Counted from the stretch's first letter, positions 21,548 to 33,386 are shown. The stretch: 64,000 bases of DNA from Chrysoporthe austroafricana (GCA_001051155.2 JYIP02000006.1:4340001-4404000); one strand, 5' to 3'. Made by a program: numbers and translations. The notes: generated from the sequence alone by a model not told the origin.

Positions 21548-23561
21548 GTTGGCCCCCGCCTCGCTGGCTTGTGAGACGGGCCGAAGCGTCGTTGGGTGAC
21601 GCCCGCTGGCTGCCTTTCCCTGGGGCCACATCACGAAAGGGATGGCGCACAAACAACACCGCCAAGCTAGTTGATATCATGCGTTAGCTAGGGAGGGGAG
21701 GGGCCAAGGTGGTGAACATGCGGCATGAATTTTTGAAGGGGAGGAGGGGTGTTTGTTTTCCCCTACCCCTTCGAGAGTCGTACGGAGAAATAAGACTGGG
21801 TTATTCTATATAGACCTACTAGGGTAACTACATGGGGGGAATATGAATCCCACTTCGCGCGGGCATGTTCATGATGTATCAGTGTCTGTGCTGAGGTGGC
21901 TGGTGTTTGGATAAAGCTGTCTGGTGAGCTCTGGTTGGACAAGTGTGAGGCAGGGGATGTCTGTCCATTGCATGTACCTGAGTGTTCTTCGGACCTAGTA
22001 CAGATGGCGACGAGAATCATACCGGAGGGGATACTGCATGGGCCACGACTCATGAGCACGACCGAACGGGGCGCACAGCCGTTGTAGAGTCTGTCTGAGA
22101 CAAGGGCCGATGGGAGCAGGCGAGCAGGTCTGTCCTCAGATTGTCCGCTTCCTGAGCTGTCCGTCACGGAACACGCGACAGAGACGCGTGTATATGAAGT
22201 AGCATTGCTGACTGCCACACCAGGGGCCGCCCAATGGCGGGATGCCGTGGTTCCAGGCCGGCAGAGGCAGCTCACCGCAGCAGCGTGCTGATCAGCAGCG
22301 TGTGGCCACGGCGAGTGGCCGTCTACCCGCTCGTAGGGCAGAAGAACAAGAAGCCTATCCAACAGCTATGCGGTACAAGGTAGCATCAAGCGCTGGTCCG
22401 ACTGCGCCGCATCTGACGTGCAGACGATGATGATCTGTGGGTGGCTTCAGCAAGTACGGAGTACCTCCCGGTACATTCCTATTCCCGCCTTGCGCACCAG
22501 CACCCACCCAGGGGAGGGTGTGTAGGTGGTGGGAGGTGGTACCCAGGGAGCAGGCGAGGACGGGGAAGCAGCCATCCTGCACGGGTGCGCGAGGAGCGAC
22601 GTCGTGCTGATGTCCAGACGCACCTCCTCCACATGCATACAGTCATGCCCTCCCAAGTAGCACCGTGGCGCTGCACCTCGAGCTGTCAGCTCGATGAGTC
22701 GACAGAGGCAGAGAGAAGGAAGGGGGGGACGAGCGCGAGGTTCGTGATGCATGCCATGGTGTCACGCCAGCTTCCGGCGTCGCTAGCCGCCACGAGGCAT
22801 CGTTCCCCCTTCGAATACCCACTTGGGCTTCCATGCATCTTCCATGACGTTGACCAGCAGCACGGGGCACGTCTGCTGAGCCCAAAAAGTTTTCCCAGCC
22901 CTAGGCCCAGGGCGCGATTTCTTCCTTCTCCGCCGGTCCATGTGACCAAGGGACGGCACGATCCCCACAAGAGGATGGATCTGATGGGAAAGGGTTGAAA
23001 GAAGGAGGAACGGGCAGGGGGCCGCGGCGCAGATGGCACGCTGGCAGGCAGTCGTCCCATCTTCATGCCTGGTGTGGGGCCCCGTCAATCTTGCTTGACG
23101 GCGGCAAGCCCACCAGGGGAGGGGGCACGCGAGACGGTGATTGGCCTGGGCGCTGCTCGGTGGTGCGTGACTGCATGCCCGCCCCCCTCAGCGACGGATG
23201 AGTTGGCAGAGCGTCCGGCTCGGTGGCCGCCCGGGCCTAGCCCGGCGGTACTGTCGTCGATTGGCACGGTCGCGAGAGGCCGCCGCCAGGCGTGAGCCTG
23301 TGAGTGGATGGTTGTAGGCCGAGCCAATTGGCAGCAGACACGCCGCCCAACCCGTGCGAAGGGCCTGGCGGCCGTTTCGGCAGGGCGGGGCCCGGGAATG
23401 TATCGAGAGTCGAGATATTAGAACATGAGCCCCCCCCAGCCCCCACCACCACCCGCCGCCGTGCGCTCGAGACTCGGTGCTCTGGTGGTGCTGGGCGATA
23501 GAAAGACGTGCCGCAGATTGGTGGAAAGGGGGCGCGTGTCGTCTATCAACGGCAAATGCAA

Positions 23562-23604
23562 TGCACTGCACTGCGCTGCACTGCGCTGTACTGCGCTGCA
23601 CTGC
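23562..23604 (+). repeat. CTGCACTGCG tandem repeat
   Basis: About four near-identical 10-bp units, differing by one base in one unit, in the intergenic region. Confidence 0.85.
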
Positions 23605-24562
23605 CAAGTCATCGACGGTCCTGTCTGCCTTCTTCCAGTTTCCTCTTTCAGGGTTGCAGGGAGAGAGACAGGAGACAGCGCTGGAGGATCAGCGGCTCCC
23701 TGACCGCGCCGCGCCGAACACGAGCTAAAAACCACTCTACACAAGGGTGGTGCCCTGAGAGAGGGAGATGGAGATGGAGAGAGTGAGCGAGCGAGCGAGA
23801 GTGGCCCCGGGGAGTACCGTAGTCGGTCGGCCACGACGCCGGCGAGCAGCGTGGAGAGGATGCTGCCCCGTCATGGCACGTACACAGCCTGCGCACCCCT
23901 GGGGAGCTGAGGAGGATCGCCACGAGGGCGAGGCATGGCGGAGGAAATCCAGGGAGCGAAAAGGCGGTAGGCTTGAAGGCGACTAGTCAGGAACAATCGA
24001 CAGCGTGTCGATGGCCCGAGTGCGAGCTCAGTCCAGTCCCAGAGCGCTGGGTCATGGGCCTCCTCACGGTACTGTGGTCGTAGTACCGAACCGTACCACA
24101 CCGTACCGTACTGGGTGGACTGCGCTGCCTGTTGTAGACACTGGGTACTCGGTACCATGGGGCCGAGCGAGCTGCGAGGAGGCATCCCAGCGGTAGCCGT
24201 GATGAGAGAGACGCTCCGAGGGGTCACGAATGAGTATTGGGCTGGACGGAGACAGACCGAAGGTGTGTGTGTGTCGTGGCCCGTGGACCCGGATCGGTGA
24301 GAGGGAGACAGGATGGCCCTGCTGCCCTGCGTTTTTCTTCTCTCCCTCTCTCTGGCTGGGCGTTGGGCTGGACGCTGGCGTACGGTATCGCGCTAAGGAG
24401 ACCGACGGCGAAGTCCACGATGCCCACGATCTCGGGCTGTCGCGGCGCCGCGGCGCGACGTGGGAAAGGGGAGGGGGGAGAGGGAGGGACGGAGGGAGGG
24501 AGGGCAATCCCAGCGTCGAGGTCCCCTCAGTTGCCAGCGCATCGGCGGTCGAGGTTGGGACC

Positions 24563-24582
24563 ATGGATGGATGGATGGATGG
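24563..24582 (+). repeat. (ATGG)n microsatellite
   Basis: Five tandem ATGG units in non-coding GC-rich DNA. Confidence 0.85.
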
Positions 24583-25896
24583 CTGGTGGGTGGCTGGGCC
24601 TGGCAGACCGACCGCGTCGAGGCGGAGAGGTGGGAAGAGGAAGGGCTGCAGGCCAACCCTGTACGTACCGTAGGTGCATGCTCAGTGGTGGTACCTCGAG
24701 TCGAGATGCTGGGCCCTGACTGGTGACTGGGTACCGTACATAGCAGTAGTCTGGATATGGTTGGTGATCACGCCTCCCTCCCGCTGACATGGCCCCAAGC
24801 TTACCCCACGTCCCTCGGCTACTTAGCCCAGGTCAGGTCAACTGTCTGCTACCGCTGGCTATCGCTGCTGGGACTACCGCTGCTGCTGCTGCTGCTGCCG
24901 CCGCCGCTGTTCGGCGTGTTCCAGTGCTGCAGTTGGCGCTGTACCCAGTAGCTAGCCGGTCGAGGTTGATGAGTTGTGCTTCTAGACTACTTACGCGACT
25001 ACCTGGCACACCTGGGTACCTGATACCCAGTTAGTCAACCCGCACGCCTTAGTGGGCACCCTGTCGCTCTCCTCGCCCTGTATTACTAGGGTATTCCTCA
25101 CAGCGCTCGCTCCCTCGAGGCCCTCATGTCACCATCCACATCCACATCCACTACTTGTTCGCCTCGTCCTCCTCCACTCCCCAGCCCCAGGCCCAGCTAT
25201 ACATAGTATACACCTTATCCCGGCATTATTGATGGCAGCGGGGCACGGACGACAGCCTCTTTGAGAACATTGTCTCCTTTTCACCCCCTCTGCCTCTGTC
25301 GCGGTGGCAGGTACAGCCGCGTGAGTTGTGTTGTTGGGCCGTGGTCCTCCTACTATGCTCCTGACTCCTGGTTCCGAATCCTGATATTGCTGTCGTCCTT
25401 TGACCGTCTCTTCTCCGCCTCCTCCTCCTCCTCGTCCTAAAGCTCCAGCCTCAGCAGCTTCCGGCCTCGACCTTGAATCCACTCCCTATCTGCCCACGGT
25501 GCTCACCGAGTCCGATGACGGCTGCGACGACGACCTCCGCAAGTCTCATCTCGGCCTCCCGCGCGCCCGCCCCGCCAGCTCAGTCACGGTCCCTCTCTTA
25601 TTATACCTCTGTCCCCGTCTTCAAGCCTCCCACGACACCTGCCAGCATCTATCTCCCCTCCACAGTCTCTGTTGGATAACTACCTGTCGTCGCCAGCCAG
25701 ATCAACCACTGGCAGTGTCTCGGTCAGGTGCTTCTCGTCTCTGGATGGCCTCACCATGATCTCCATACAGCGTTCCCTCTCTTCCTCCTCGCCCGTCCAG
25801 CTGCACTCGGCTGGCTCTACCTGTACGTTGGTCCGCCCGGCGGTGGCAGCCTGGCGAGGGTCTAGGCGATAATCCCGGCCGTCTCTGGCCCTCCGC

Positions 25897-28800
25897 ATGC
25901 GCAGAAGTGCTGACAAGCTCTTGGGACCAGCTCTGAACACGACGAGGCCGCCCACGCCCCCCGAGACAGAGTGCCATGTCGAATCTCCTCGGCCTCGACG
26001 AACATCCTCTCCCACCCCCTCTCACCCCGACACCCCTGTGACCATGCCGAACCCAGACGACATCCCTCAGGCGCTCCCTGCGCGCCGCGTCGAGAACGCC
26101 CAACAACCCGCGCCCACACCCGCGCCCCAGCCCGCGCCCGCGCCTGCGGCCGCAGCCGCAGCCGCACCACAGACATCGAGTCCTATCATCAGGAAAGCGA
26201 TAGTCGCGCAGCCGAGCCCTCCCTTGACCACCGCCGCCGCCGCCACCACATCCGCCCAGGAGCCGGTGACGAGCCCTATGGCGCGAGACGCGGACGAGGA
26301 TCGGCCACAGCCGGTCTCCAGGGCTCCCGTTAAGATGCCACAGCCGCTCATCACCGACGCCTCGCTGTACACCAATGCCTACCTGACCCCGGGAGATGAG
26401 GCCGAGAGTACCTCGTTGGACGAGCTGGCGCACCTGGTCCGTCTGTCCAAATATCAGGAGCGCAAGCGCGCGAATACCCGGATACGGCTGCAGCGCACCT
26501 TGGTTTCCACTGCCCTGTCTGCCCGCCTGACTCGCTGTGGTGAGATCGCCCAGAGGAACCTCGCAGAATGCTTCCGTACCGACGATAAGAAGACGTTTGC
26601 TAGCCTGTATGGCGCCATCCAGGACGTGCGCAGGAGCTGCGACGAGGTCAGGAGGTATGCCCTCCTGGAGCCCGAGATGGAGGCCATGCAGTCCGCGGCT
26701 ATGGTGTCGTCCGAAAGTTTGGATACACCCACTGGTTCCGTCATTGGCACCGGTCCCATGGCCGGCTCAACTATTCCCTTCCTCCACGAGATCTCGGCCG
26801 ATGCCCGCGAGACCTTCCTCTCCTTCCTGTCCAAGATTAGGAACGACCCAGACTATCTAGCCACCCGCATCTGCGCCCTGACCAACTCGGAGCGTGCCGC
26901 CATCACCAACTTCCACTCCAGTCTGGAGCCTGTCGAGTCTGTCCTGCCCCTGTTCAACAAGCCTCATGCCCGCGGTCCGGGTGCGGCCTCGAACAGGCAC
27001 TCTTCGAACAGCCCAAACCCGGTCGAGCGTCTGCTCTCCTTCCAGAGACATGATGCCCTGTCCGCGCTCATTCACACTTGCTTCGCTAACTCAGCAGGTC
27101 CTGACAGCGCCGAAGACAAGCGCCGTACAGATATCTGGGCCACGGCATGTGCTCGCCTCATCTCCAAGTCCGCCACCGAGTCCAAGGCCGGAAACGAGAA
27201 TGTGCCGATTGAGCCAGTCCTGATCCACGTTCTCAATGTCTGGTCCGCCATGCGCGACTGGTCTGGCCGCTCCAACATGGAGTGGTACCTCATGAAGATC
27301 CTGGAGGATGGGGCCTTTCTTTTGGATCGTGCCGAGGACCAGCACGGTACCAGATTTAACATCTCTGATTGGACTTCCAAAGACCAGATCGCCGCCGAGG
27401 AGTTCTATGACCGGGCCACGGATGAGCTGTTTGAGATCCTGGACGATGAGGACGCCACCGGTCTGCCGGAGGGCCTTATCGAGATAGGAAATCAGATCCT
27501 CAAGCGGCTCGACCACAAGTACGTGGACGGCACTAGGAAATGGTTCATCTACAAATGGCTGTTCTCGGTCTGGCTTCTAGGTGTAGTCGTCCATCCCGAG
27601 AGCCACGGCATGATGACGGATTATCACATTACCGAGTACGGTCGGCAGAAGATCTTGAAGCAGGTCGCCATGAAGGCTTCCAGCATCGTGGTCGACATGC
27701 TGTGGAAGCCGGGCCCCGTGTCCACGCCGCCGAAGATCAAGGCTCACGTTGACAATCTCCTCGGCCGTTTCAAGAGCTCCCGCTCCAAGCCTCGCCCCAG
27801 GCTCCTCAAGGCTCGTTCACTTACCTCTCTGAGGGAGACTGCCGAGGTCCACCCATACTTGGTTGTCAGCCCGGCTGACTTGGTAACCCTGGTCAACGCC
27901 TTGTTCCCAGAACGAAGGCCGATGTCTTCTCACTCCATGCGCTCTGCTCCATCCATCTCCGGCATGTCAGCCATCTCTCAGCCGATGTCCATCCTCAGCC
28001 CCAGGAGCAATGCCAACTTCGAGACAGCATCAATCATCAGCACGAGTGTGTCTTCTGTTCTGAGCGATACTACCACCGCTGCAGATGCACTTGAGCCGCA
28101 GGCCACAGGAGCATCCGCCCGGTCCTCACCTCCACTAGGGGAGCGTTCGAGCCACGAGCGCCTGGGCCATTACGAAGATGACGGATACCGTCTCCGGCTT
28201 GCTTTACACGAGCTGACACAGATCCTTGGACCTGATTCTCTTCAGGGCTCCTGCCACCCTTGCGCAGAGCGGTGGGCCGTGCTTTTCATATCCTCAGACG
28301 GGAGATCTCTCTCCACCCAGATGACCTATGACCCTGATGATGAGCCCGAAGAGGAGAACTCGTCATCCCTGAGCGACACAGACGAGGATGACATGGATGA
28401 GGACCGGCCCGAGCTCGACAAGGACTACCACCAGCTCCGTGACTCCATCCTGAAGCTCGTCGAGGACTTTGAGATCCCGCAGACCTCAGAGCAGGACGCT
28501 GGAAAGTTCAGCAACCGGACCTCTACTCTCAAGAAGTACCGCTCCAGGACGAAGATTATCACCACCGAGAGGATTAGAGAGGTGAGAGAGCCGCGAGAGA
28601 CAAGACAGTCCAGGCAAGCCCGGGAGCCGAGTCGGAATCCTTACCGCCAGAGACTACTGGGCCAAGACGGTTCAAGCCGTGACAACTCGCCTCGCCCAGA
28701 AAGTGACAAGGGGAAGGAGGCCGCTGACAGAGCTCAGGACCAGTCCGAGCCGACGCCCACACTCATCGCCATGCTCGAGGCTGCCGTGTCGCAGGCCAAG

Positions 28801-31509
28801 GCGCAGTCGGATTTTGTTGCTTCTCTTTCGTACTATAACACTCTGTTGCAGCTCAATGCGCTAGCGTCTTCTTCTCTCCGAGCGAACGGCTTCGCCACGC
28901 TGTTAAACATCTTTAGCCGGGGCCCACGGGACTCCATCCGGCGATCGGCGTCCGCCATCGAGGATTACGACGCATGGCTTGTTTGGTTGAAACAATCTCA
29001 GGAGCGGGCGGAGGGTCTCCTGGACTCGATGATGAAGCGCTTGAGAGCACTGCGAGACAAGATGTGGTACGTCACGGATGTCCGCAATTCGGCGCCGTAC
29101 GAACACTCCCGCAGCATCGCCGCTGCCCTCAAGAACATGGGCATGCGTCGCAGGCTCAGCACGTATCAGCGCAGCCGAAGTGTGCCCCGTGGCGGCCCTT
29201 CAACGTACATCTATCGTACAGAGTCTCAGATTATGGAGCTACTAGCGGCCAGCGAAGATCATGGCGGTCCCAACAAGTTGTCGGATGATCAAGCCGAGAA
29301 GACTTCACTCTTTCTCAAGGAGTATGGCATCGAGAATTTTTGCCGCGGCGAGGAACGGATCCACCGCTTTTGCTGCGAAGTCGAGGCGTGCATTGGAAAG
29401 CTGATCGGTCATGATATGATGGACGGACCGGTCTTATGGAGCAGTGAGCTGTACGTTCGTGATAAGCGGCAGCTAGAAGCTCCGCCTACGCGCCGCGAAG
29501 CTCCAATGTCGACCTTCTCAAATGACGACGCCAGCAGTATCATCAGCGAGCCTGAGCGGAGGTTCGCACCAAACTCCAGCCGGACTGGCTCGCTCGCAGC
29601 GAGAGAGTTAAGGGGCATGACAGCCCTCAATGCCTCAGCCCTTAGTCTTGACTCCAACCGCTATGGCTTTTCGACACGCAGCACGCTGATGAGCGATGCG
29701 ATGGACTCGGGCGACTACTTCGGTCATGCTTCGCCTGTCCACACCATTGATAGCGCCTCTACATACTGGTCACCCTTCCAATCAGTGGCGTCTGCTGCAA
29801 GCACAACCACGTCTCGTGCTCACAGCCCGACCACGAGCATCACGAACTTCAGTGGCGCGATGCACTACCATGCTAGTCACGGTGGTGGCCGACCCGGGAC
29901 TGCTATATCGGTCAATGACACCACACAGCAGCAGCAGCAGCAGCGTCTAAGTGAGGAGAAATCACGCTTCCTTCAGGATCTCCGACAGACCCTGACGAGC
30001 CTGCTTCTGAGTGACTTGGGCAATCTTGTCTTCTCTCGAGGTTCCGAAACTGACGGATGGTTCGAAGATCTCGGCCAAGACTGCATTGATCGCCGAAACG
30101 CAGCAGAGCGCAAGGCGAAGAACAGGCGTTCGAAGCCCCGCGTGATTGAGAAGAAGAAGAGCTTCGGTAACCTGCGTGACGCCAACAATACTGCTGATGC
30201 GGCCAAAGCAACGGCCACGGACAGGATCGCATCCGAGCCACAACACCTCGCTGCCAGCAATAGCGGACGAGAGAACGACAGTTCTGCTACAAGTGACACG
30301 GTCTCTAGCAAGAGGTCGTCCCGGCCCAAGAAAGAAATCATGCCGGAATTTCCATTTACAAACGCATACCAGCGCCTGCTGCGGATGTTCTGTGTGCATC
30401 CAAACCCATATGCCAAGCTCAACGCTCTATATGAGCTGGAGCATCTAATCATCGCTTCACTGTCGTCCGGTAGTTCGCGTCGCAGGTTGGCATGGCTAGC
30501 TCGAACTGCGGAGAGGGAAGCGGAGAATTACGGCCAGGCTAGCCGATCTCGGCCCTTTGAGGAGGCAATTGACAACTTGAGAGAGCGCAGATCACATACC
30601 ATGCAGTTTCCAAGTCTCGGTCGAATGCCAAGTGGAAATCTCAACCCCGAGACGCGATCTGTCATCAATACGACGAACGCGGCGAATAATAGCGACGCAA
30701 TTGCCACTGTGCTCCAAAGCCTCTTCCGCAATGCCGAAATTCGGCCCAAGACTCTGTTCCGCGACTTGCAATTCATCGCGAGTTTCGTTCCGGCGAGCAT
30801 CCTGGACAAGACGGATCGCGGCAAGGCTTTCTGGGATTGCGCCATTGCTGCGCTTGGCTTGAAGCAGGAGGTCTGCAGGACCATGGTCGAAATGGCTGAT
30901 GAGATTGTTGACGTTCACACCACGAAAACTCGCAAGAGCCGTCCGCCTGCCCCGAGCAGCACGGCCAGCGACTCTATCAACGGCGAAGAGCCGCAGCGAC
31001 CTTCTCCCAACGCCGAGGAGCAGGCACTGCGCACTACCTCAGTGTCGCCACCCACACCGCCACCTCCCAGTACCTCCTACCGTCTCGAGGATGCAGCTCG
31101 TATGTGGATCATCACCGCCAAAGAAGGCGATCCTACCTCGCAGCGCGAACTAGCACTCTTTTATCTCTCCAACCCTGAGCTCGTCGATCGCACCACCCTG
31201 CCCTTGTCCAAACCTCGCGAGGTCTTCAAGCAAGCCGTCATGGACAAGTTTCGTGGCGCAAACAGCGGAAGTGGTAGTGGCAGCCGCCACAGCCAGTATC
31301 ATGAGCGCATCGGCGCCGGTCAACTTCATCGCCCAGGTAGCTCTGGGTCGGCGGCCGGCATGGGCGGCGGAGTCGCGGACAAGTCTGATGTGCGCAGCGA
31401 CCCCGCGCTCATGTGTGTCGCTATCCACTGGATGGAGGCCGCCGAGCAGGGTGGCGATGAGGTGGCCAGAACGTTCTTGGGGCAGAACAACGAACTTGTG
31501 GGGTTTTGA
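25897..31509 (+). CDS. Large conserved-looking fungal protein with C-terminal Sel1-like repeats
   Basis: Single uninterrupted frame of 1,870 codons; function not recognised. The first ATG (25897) has a poor context. The in-frame ATG at 26044 (codon 50, context GTGACCATG with A at -3) is a better start candidate. Residues to about 140 are Pro/Ala-rich and disordered. From about 165 to 640 the chain is mostly predicted helical, including ISADARETFLSFLSKIRNDP and a Trp-rich stretch KWFIYKWLFSVWLLGVVVHP that looks more like a buried core than a membrane span. Ser-rich and acidic linkers follow (EEENSSSLSDTDEDDMDED). Other landmarks are a basic patch, another helical block (DFVASLSYYNTLLQLNALA), a short poly-Gln near 1343, and from about 1730 a Sel1/TPR-like pair (AARMWIITAKEGDPTSQREL; AIHWMEAAEQGGDEVARTFL). 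A scaffold role would fit Sel1-like repeats but is inference. Confidence 0.85.
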   Translation: MRRSADKLLGPALNTTRPPTPPETECHVESPRPRRTSSPTPSHPDTPVTMPNPDDIPQALPARRVENAQQPAPTPAPQPAPAPAAAAAAAPQTSSPIIRKAIVAQPSPPLTTAAAATTSAQEPVTSPMARDADEDRPQPVSRAPVKMPQPLITDASLYTNAYLTPGDEAESTSLDELAHLVRLSKYQERKRANTRIRLQRTLVSTALSARLTRCGEIAQRNLAECFRTDDKKTFASLYGAIQDVRRSCDEVRRYALLEPEMEAMQSAAMVSSESLDTPTGSVIGTGPMAGSTIPFLHEISADARETFLSFLSKIRNDPDYLATRICALTNSERAAITNFHSSLEPVESVLPLFNKPHARGPGAASNRHSSNSPNPVERLLSFQRHDALSALIHTCFANSAGPDSAEDKRRTDIWATACARLISKSATESKAGNENVPIEPVLIHVLNVWSAMRDWSGRSNMEWYLMKILEDGAFLLDRAEDQHGTRFNISDWTSKDQIAAEEFYDRATDELFEILDDEDATGLPEGLIEIGNQILKRLDHKYVDGTRKWFIYKWLFSVWLLGVVVHPESHGMMTDYHITEYGRQKILKQVAMKASSIVVDMLWKPGPVSTPPKIKAHVDNLLGRFKSSRSKPRPRLLKARSLTSLRETAEVHPYLVVSPADLVTLVNALFPERRPMSSHSMRSAPSISGMSAISQPMSILSPRSNANFETASIISTSVSSVLSDTTTAADALEPQATGASARSSPPLGERSSHERLGHYEDDGYRLRLALHELTQILGPDSLQGSCHPCAERWAVLFISSDGRSLSTQMTYDPDDEPEEENSSSLSDTDEDDMDEDRPELDKDYHQLRDSILKLVEDFEIPQTSEQDAGKFSNRTSTLKKYRSRTKIITTERIREVREPRETRQSRQAREPSRNPYRQRLLGQDGSSRDNSPRPESDKGKEAADRAQDQSEPTPTLIAMLEAAVSQAKAQSDFVASLSYYNTLLQLNALASSSLRANGFATLLNIFSRGPRDSIRRSASAIEDYDAWLVWLKQSQERAEGLLDSMMKRLRALRDKMWYVTDVRNSAPYEHSRSIAAALKNMGMRRRLSTYQRSRSVPRGGPSTYIYRTESQIMELLAASEDHGGPNKLSDDQAEKTSLFLKEYGIENFCRGEERIHRFCCEVEACIGKLIGHDMMDGPVLWSSELYVRDKRQLEAPPTRREAPMSTFSNDDASSIISEPERRFAPNSSRTGSLAARELRGMTALNASALSLDSNRYGFSTRSTLMSDAMDSGDYFGHASPVHTIDSASTYWSPFQSVASAASTTTSRAHSPTTSITNFSGAMHYHASHGGGRPGTAISVNDTTQQQQQQRLSEEKSRFLQDLRQTLTSLLLSDLGNLVFSRGSETDGWFEDLGQDCIDRRNAAERKAKNRRSKPRVIEKKKSFGNLRDANNTADAAKATATDRIASEPQHLAASNSGRENDSSATSDTVSSKRSSRPKKEIMPEFPFTNAYQRLLRMFCVHPNPYAKLNALYELEHLIIASLSSGSSRRRLAWLARTAEREAENYGQASRSRPFEEAIDNLRERRSHTMQFPSLGRMPSGNLNPETRSVINTTNAANNSDAIATVLQSLFRNAEIRPKTLFRDLQFIASFVPASILDKTDRGKAFWDCAIAALGLKQEVCRTMVEMADEIVDVHTTKTRKSRPPAPSSTASDSINGEEPQRPSPNAEEQALRTTSVSPPTPPPPSTSYRLEDAARMWIITAKEGDPTSQRELALFYLSNPELVDRTTLPLSKPREVFKQAVMDKFRGANSGSGSGSRHSQYHERIGAGQLHRPGSSGSAAGMGGGVADKSDVRSDPALMCVAIHWMEAAEQGGDEVARTFLGQNNELVGF

Positions 31510-32697
31510 GTTCAGCCGGAACGTGCATGACGAAAGGTGCCCGACTCGTCCTTCTCTGTGATGATTTTACGACGCCTCTGATCTCCCATTTCCATCTTAC
31601 CTTGTATCTTTCATGTCATATATACACATACCCGCAATACCCAGGAGATAATGGAGGGCCGACTACGTGGCGGACGACACCTTCTACTCCATGAAACGAT
31701 GTCACGACCTTTTCTTGTTTAAGGCCCGGAGGAGCATTTACATCATGCCTATCTCTTGTTCGTATCTACGCATTATTAATACTGGTGTTTGCTGTAGCTG
31801 TCTGGTGCAGCTGCGTCGGAAGGGTTGCCTTCTTCAATATTGACATTCCATATACCCACTATAAAGCAGGCATATATATATATATATTTATATATAAATG
31901 GAAAGCTTGGATTGGCTGGACTTTTTGTGATTGCTTCTCGCGAGGCTAATTGTACTTGACTGCGGCTTTGTGCAACCTGAAACAGGCTGTTAATGAATGA
32001 TGCTAACGGCGCGCGGCCTGATACATTTCAGCCGCTGTCAGCGCAAGGAGCGTTATGAACAAACGATCCAATCGTCAAGTTGTCTTACGGAGCCTCAAAT
32101 CCGATCTCAGTTTGAGGGTCCCGCAGAGTACCACCCGCATGGATGTACCGATGGGGTACCTAATGGTAAGTCTCGGCCGCCACGCATCCTGCATCGGCAA
32201 CGTCATCTTGACGAATTTGCCCTGCTTTGTGTGATACAGGAGGCAATGCTCCGAAAAGGCTACGAAAACCGGCTTCCCCTGCGATACAAGACGAGACGGA
32301 TTCACGTGGACCGCTCGCAATCATCATCACGTATGACAAAGTGATTAGCTATAGTCTTGTCTTGCTCCGGAGAGATCGCTCCTTGGACTTTGTGCCGTTT
32401 CCTACCGAGTGCCACCTCAGAATCCTGTATCGCCGCTTCCGGGAGAAGCTTTTGCCAACGTTTTTTCTTGAGGCACATACTACTATATATTAAGGCATGT
32501 CTGCGCCGAATTTCGAGGTTTAAAGCGACGTGGGTTATTAGGCCTTCTGAGCCGATCTTGAAGCTTGACCTACCAACCAATGCGTCGTGCCAGAGCGTAT
32601 AGGACAAGCAATTCCAACGGAAATCACTGGCAGGCCGTGGTCAACATTCATAAATCAGTCAGGACTCAATAACCACAGATGTGCTTGGCATGCCAAG
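31510..32697. other. Intergenic region, 1.2 kb
   Basis: No convincing gene. It has an AT-rich tract near 31876-31905 (interrupted TA repeats). It presumably holds the 3' UTR of the large gene and the promoter of the hemerythrin-like gene. Confidence 0.5.
31876..31905 (+). repeat. (AT)n-rich tract
   Basis: Interrupted AT dinucleotide repeat in the 3' flank of the large gene. Confidence 0.8.
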
Positions 32698-33361
32698 ATG
32701 ACCGCCCAGGCTTCCAGCTCGGGAATTGGGGTACGATTCATCTCGAACGAGGTCAAGCGTAACCACCGAGACCTGGAGATTTTATACAAAGGCCTTATTC
32801 ACACTATCGACGACGAAGATTTGGACGCTGCGGACAAGCTGCAGAATCAGCTCTCATGGGAGCTTGCGCGGCATCTTGCCGCCCTACAGCTGTTCTTTTT
32901 CCCCGGGACGGAGAATAGTGCGAACCAGGGGAACGAGACTGCGTTGAGGAGACGAAAGGATCTCTCCAGGGTGAGTTCCATCTGCACTCATGTAAACTGA
33001 ATGCGTACACGCTAACACACAGGCTGAGCAGATCAGGAACCAACTCCTGGACTTCACCCACCTCCAGCCCGCAGATGATGGGTTCAGACCGTCCGCTGAG
33101 AATCTCGGGCAGACTCTGAGCCAGCATGTCAAAGACGTTGAGAGGAAAGACCTCGTGGCTCTTGAGAAAAACCTAGAAGGTGAGGAATCCGAGAGGATGG
33201 CGTGGGACTGGGTGCGGACGGGCAGCTTTATACCGGGCCACGGGAGCAATCCGCCGTTCAAGACGGTTGATCAGATGCTCAAGGCATCACTGCCGGAGCT
33301 TGAGAGGGCATGGGAGAAAGTACGCAAGGGCGACATGGGATCGAATCTTGTCATCGCATAG
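32698..33361 (+). CDS. Hemerythrin (HHE) domain-like protein
   Basis: Exon 1 32698-32970, intron 32971-33022 (GTGAGT...ACAG), exon 2 33023-33361; 203 aa. It resembles fungal HHE cation-binding proteins, four-helix bundles that bind a di-iron centre through His and acidic residues. Helix 1 has NHRDLEILYKGLIH, helix 2 has NQLSWELARHLAALQLFFFP followed by Glu, helix 3 has RAEQIRNQLLDF and helix 4 has LSQHVKDVERKDLVALEKNL. Where typical members have His after the Glu of helix 3 (RAEH), this protein has Gln (RAEQ), so one metal ligand may be missing. It may still bind metal or may be a degenerate member. The ATG at 32698 directly precedes the conserved part; an upstream in-frame extension is unlike the family. 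Confidence 0.78.
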
Positions 33362-33386
33362 CTCAATATTACCTAGATATCGCCAT

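Larger units (their letters stand above)
20341..25896. other. 5.5-kb GC-rich intergenic region with simple repeats
   Basis: No frame in this stretch shows a recognisable domain, and the many ORFs overlap on both strands as GC richness predicts. It carries a (TG)n tract, a CTGCACTGCG tandem repeat, a (GGAT)n tract, several GTACCGTAC-type short inverted words around 24070-24740 and CT-rich leaders near 25400-25870. It probably holds the hapX 3' UTR, and the promoter and a long leader for the large gene at 25897. Non-coding RNAs cannot be excluded. Confidence 0.5.

Noticed and set aside
22441..24790. ORFs of 100-185 codons in the hapX downstream region
   Set aside because: Same overlap pattern, low complexity, and no conserved-looking segment or intron phasing.
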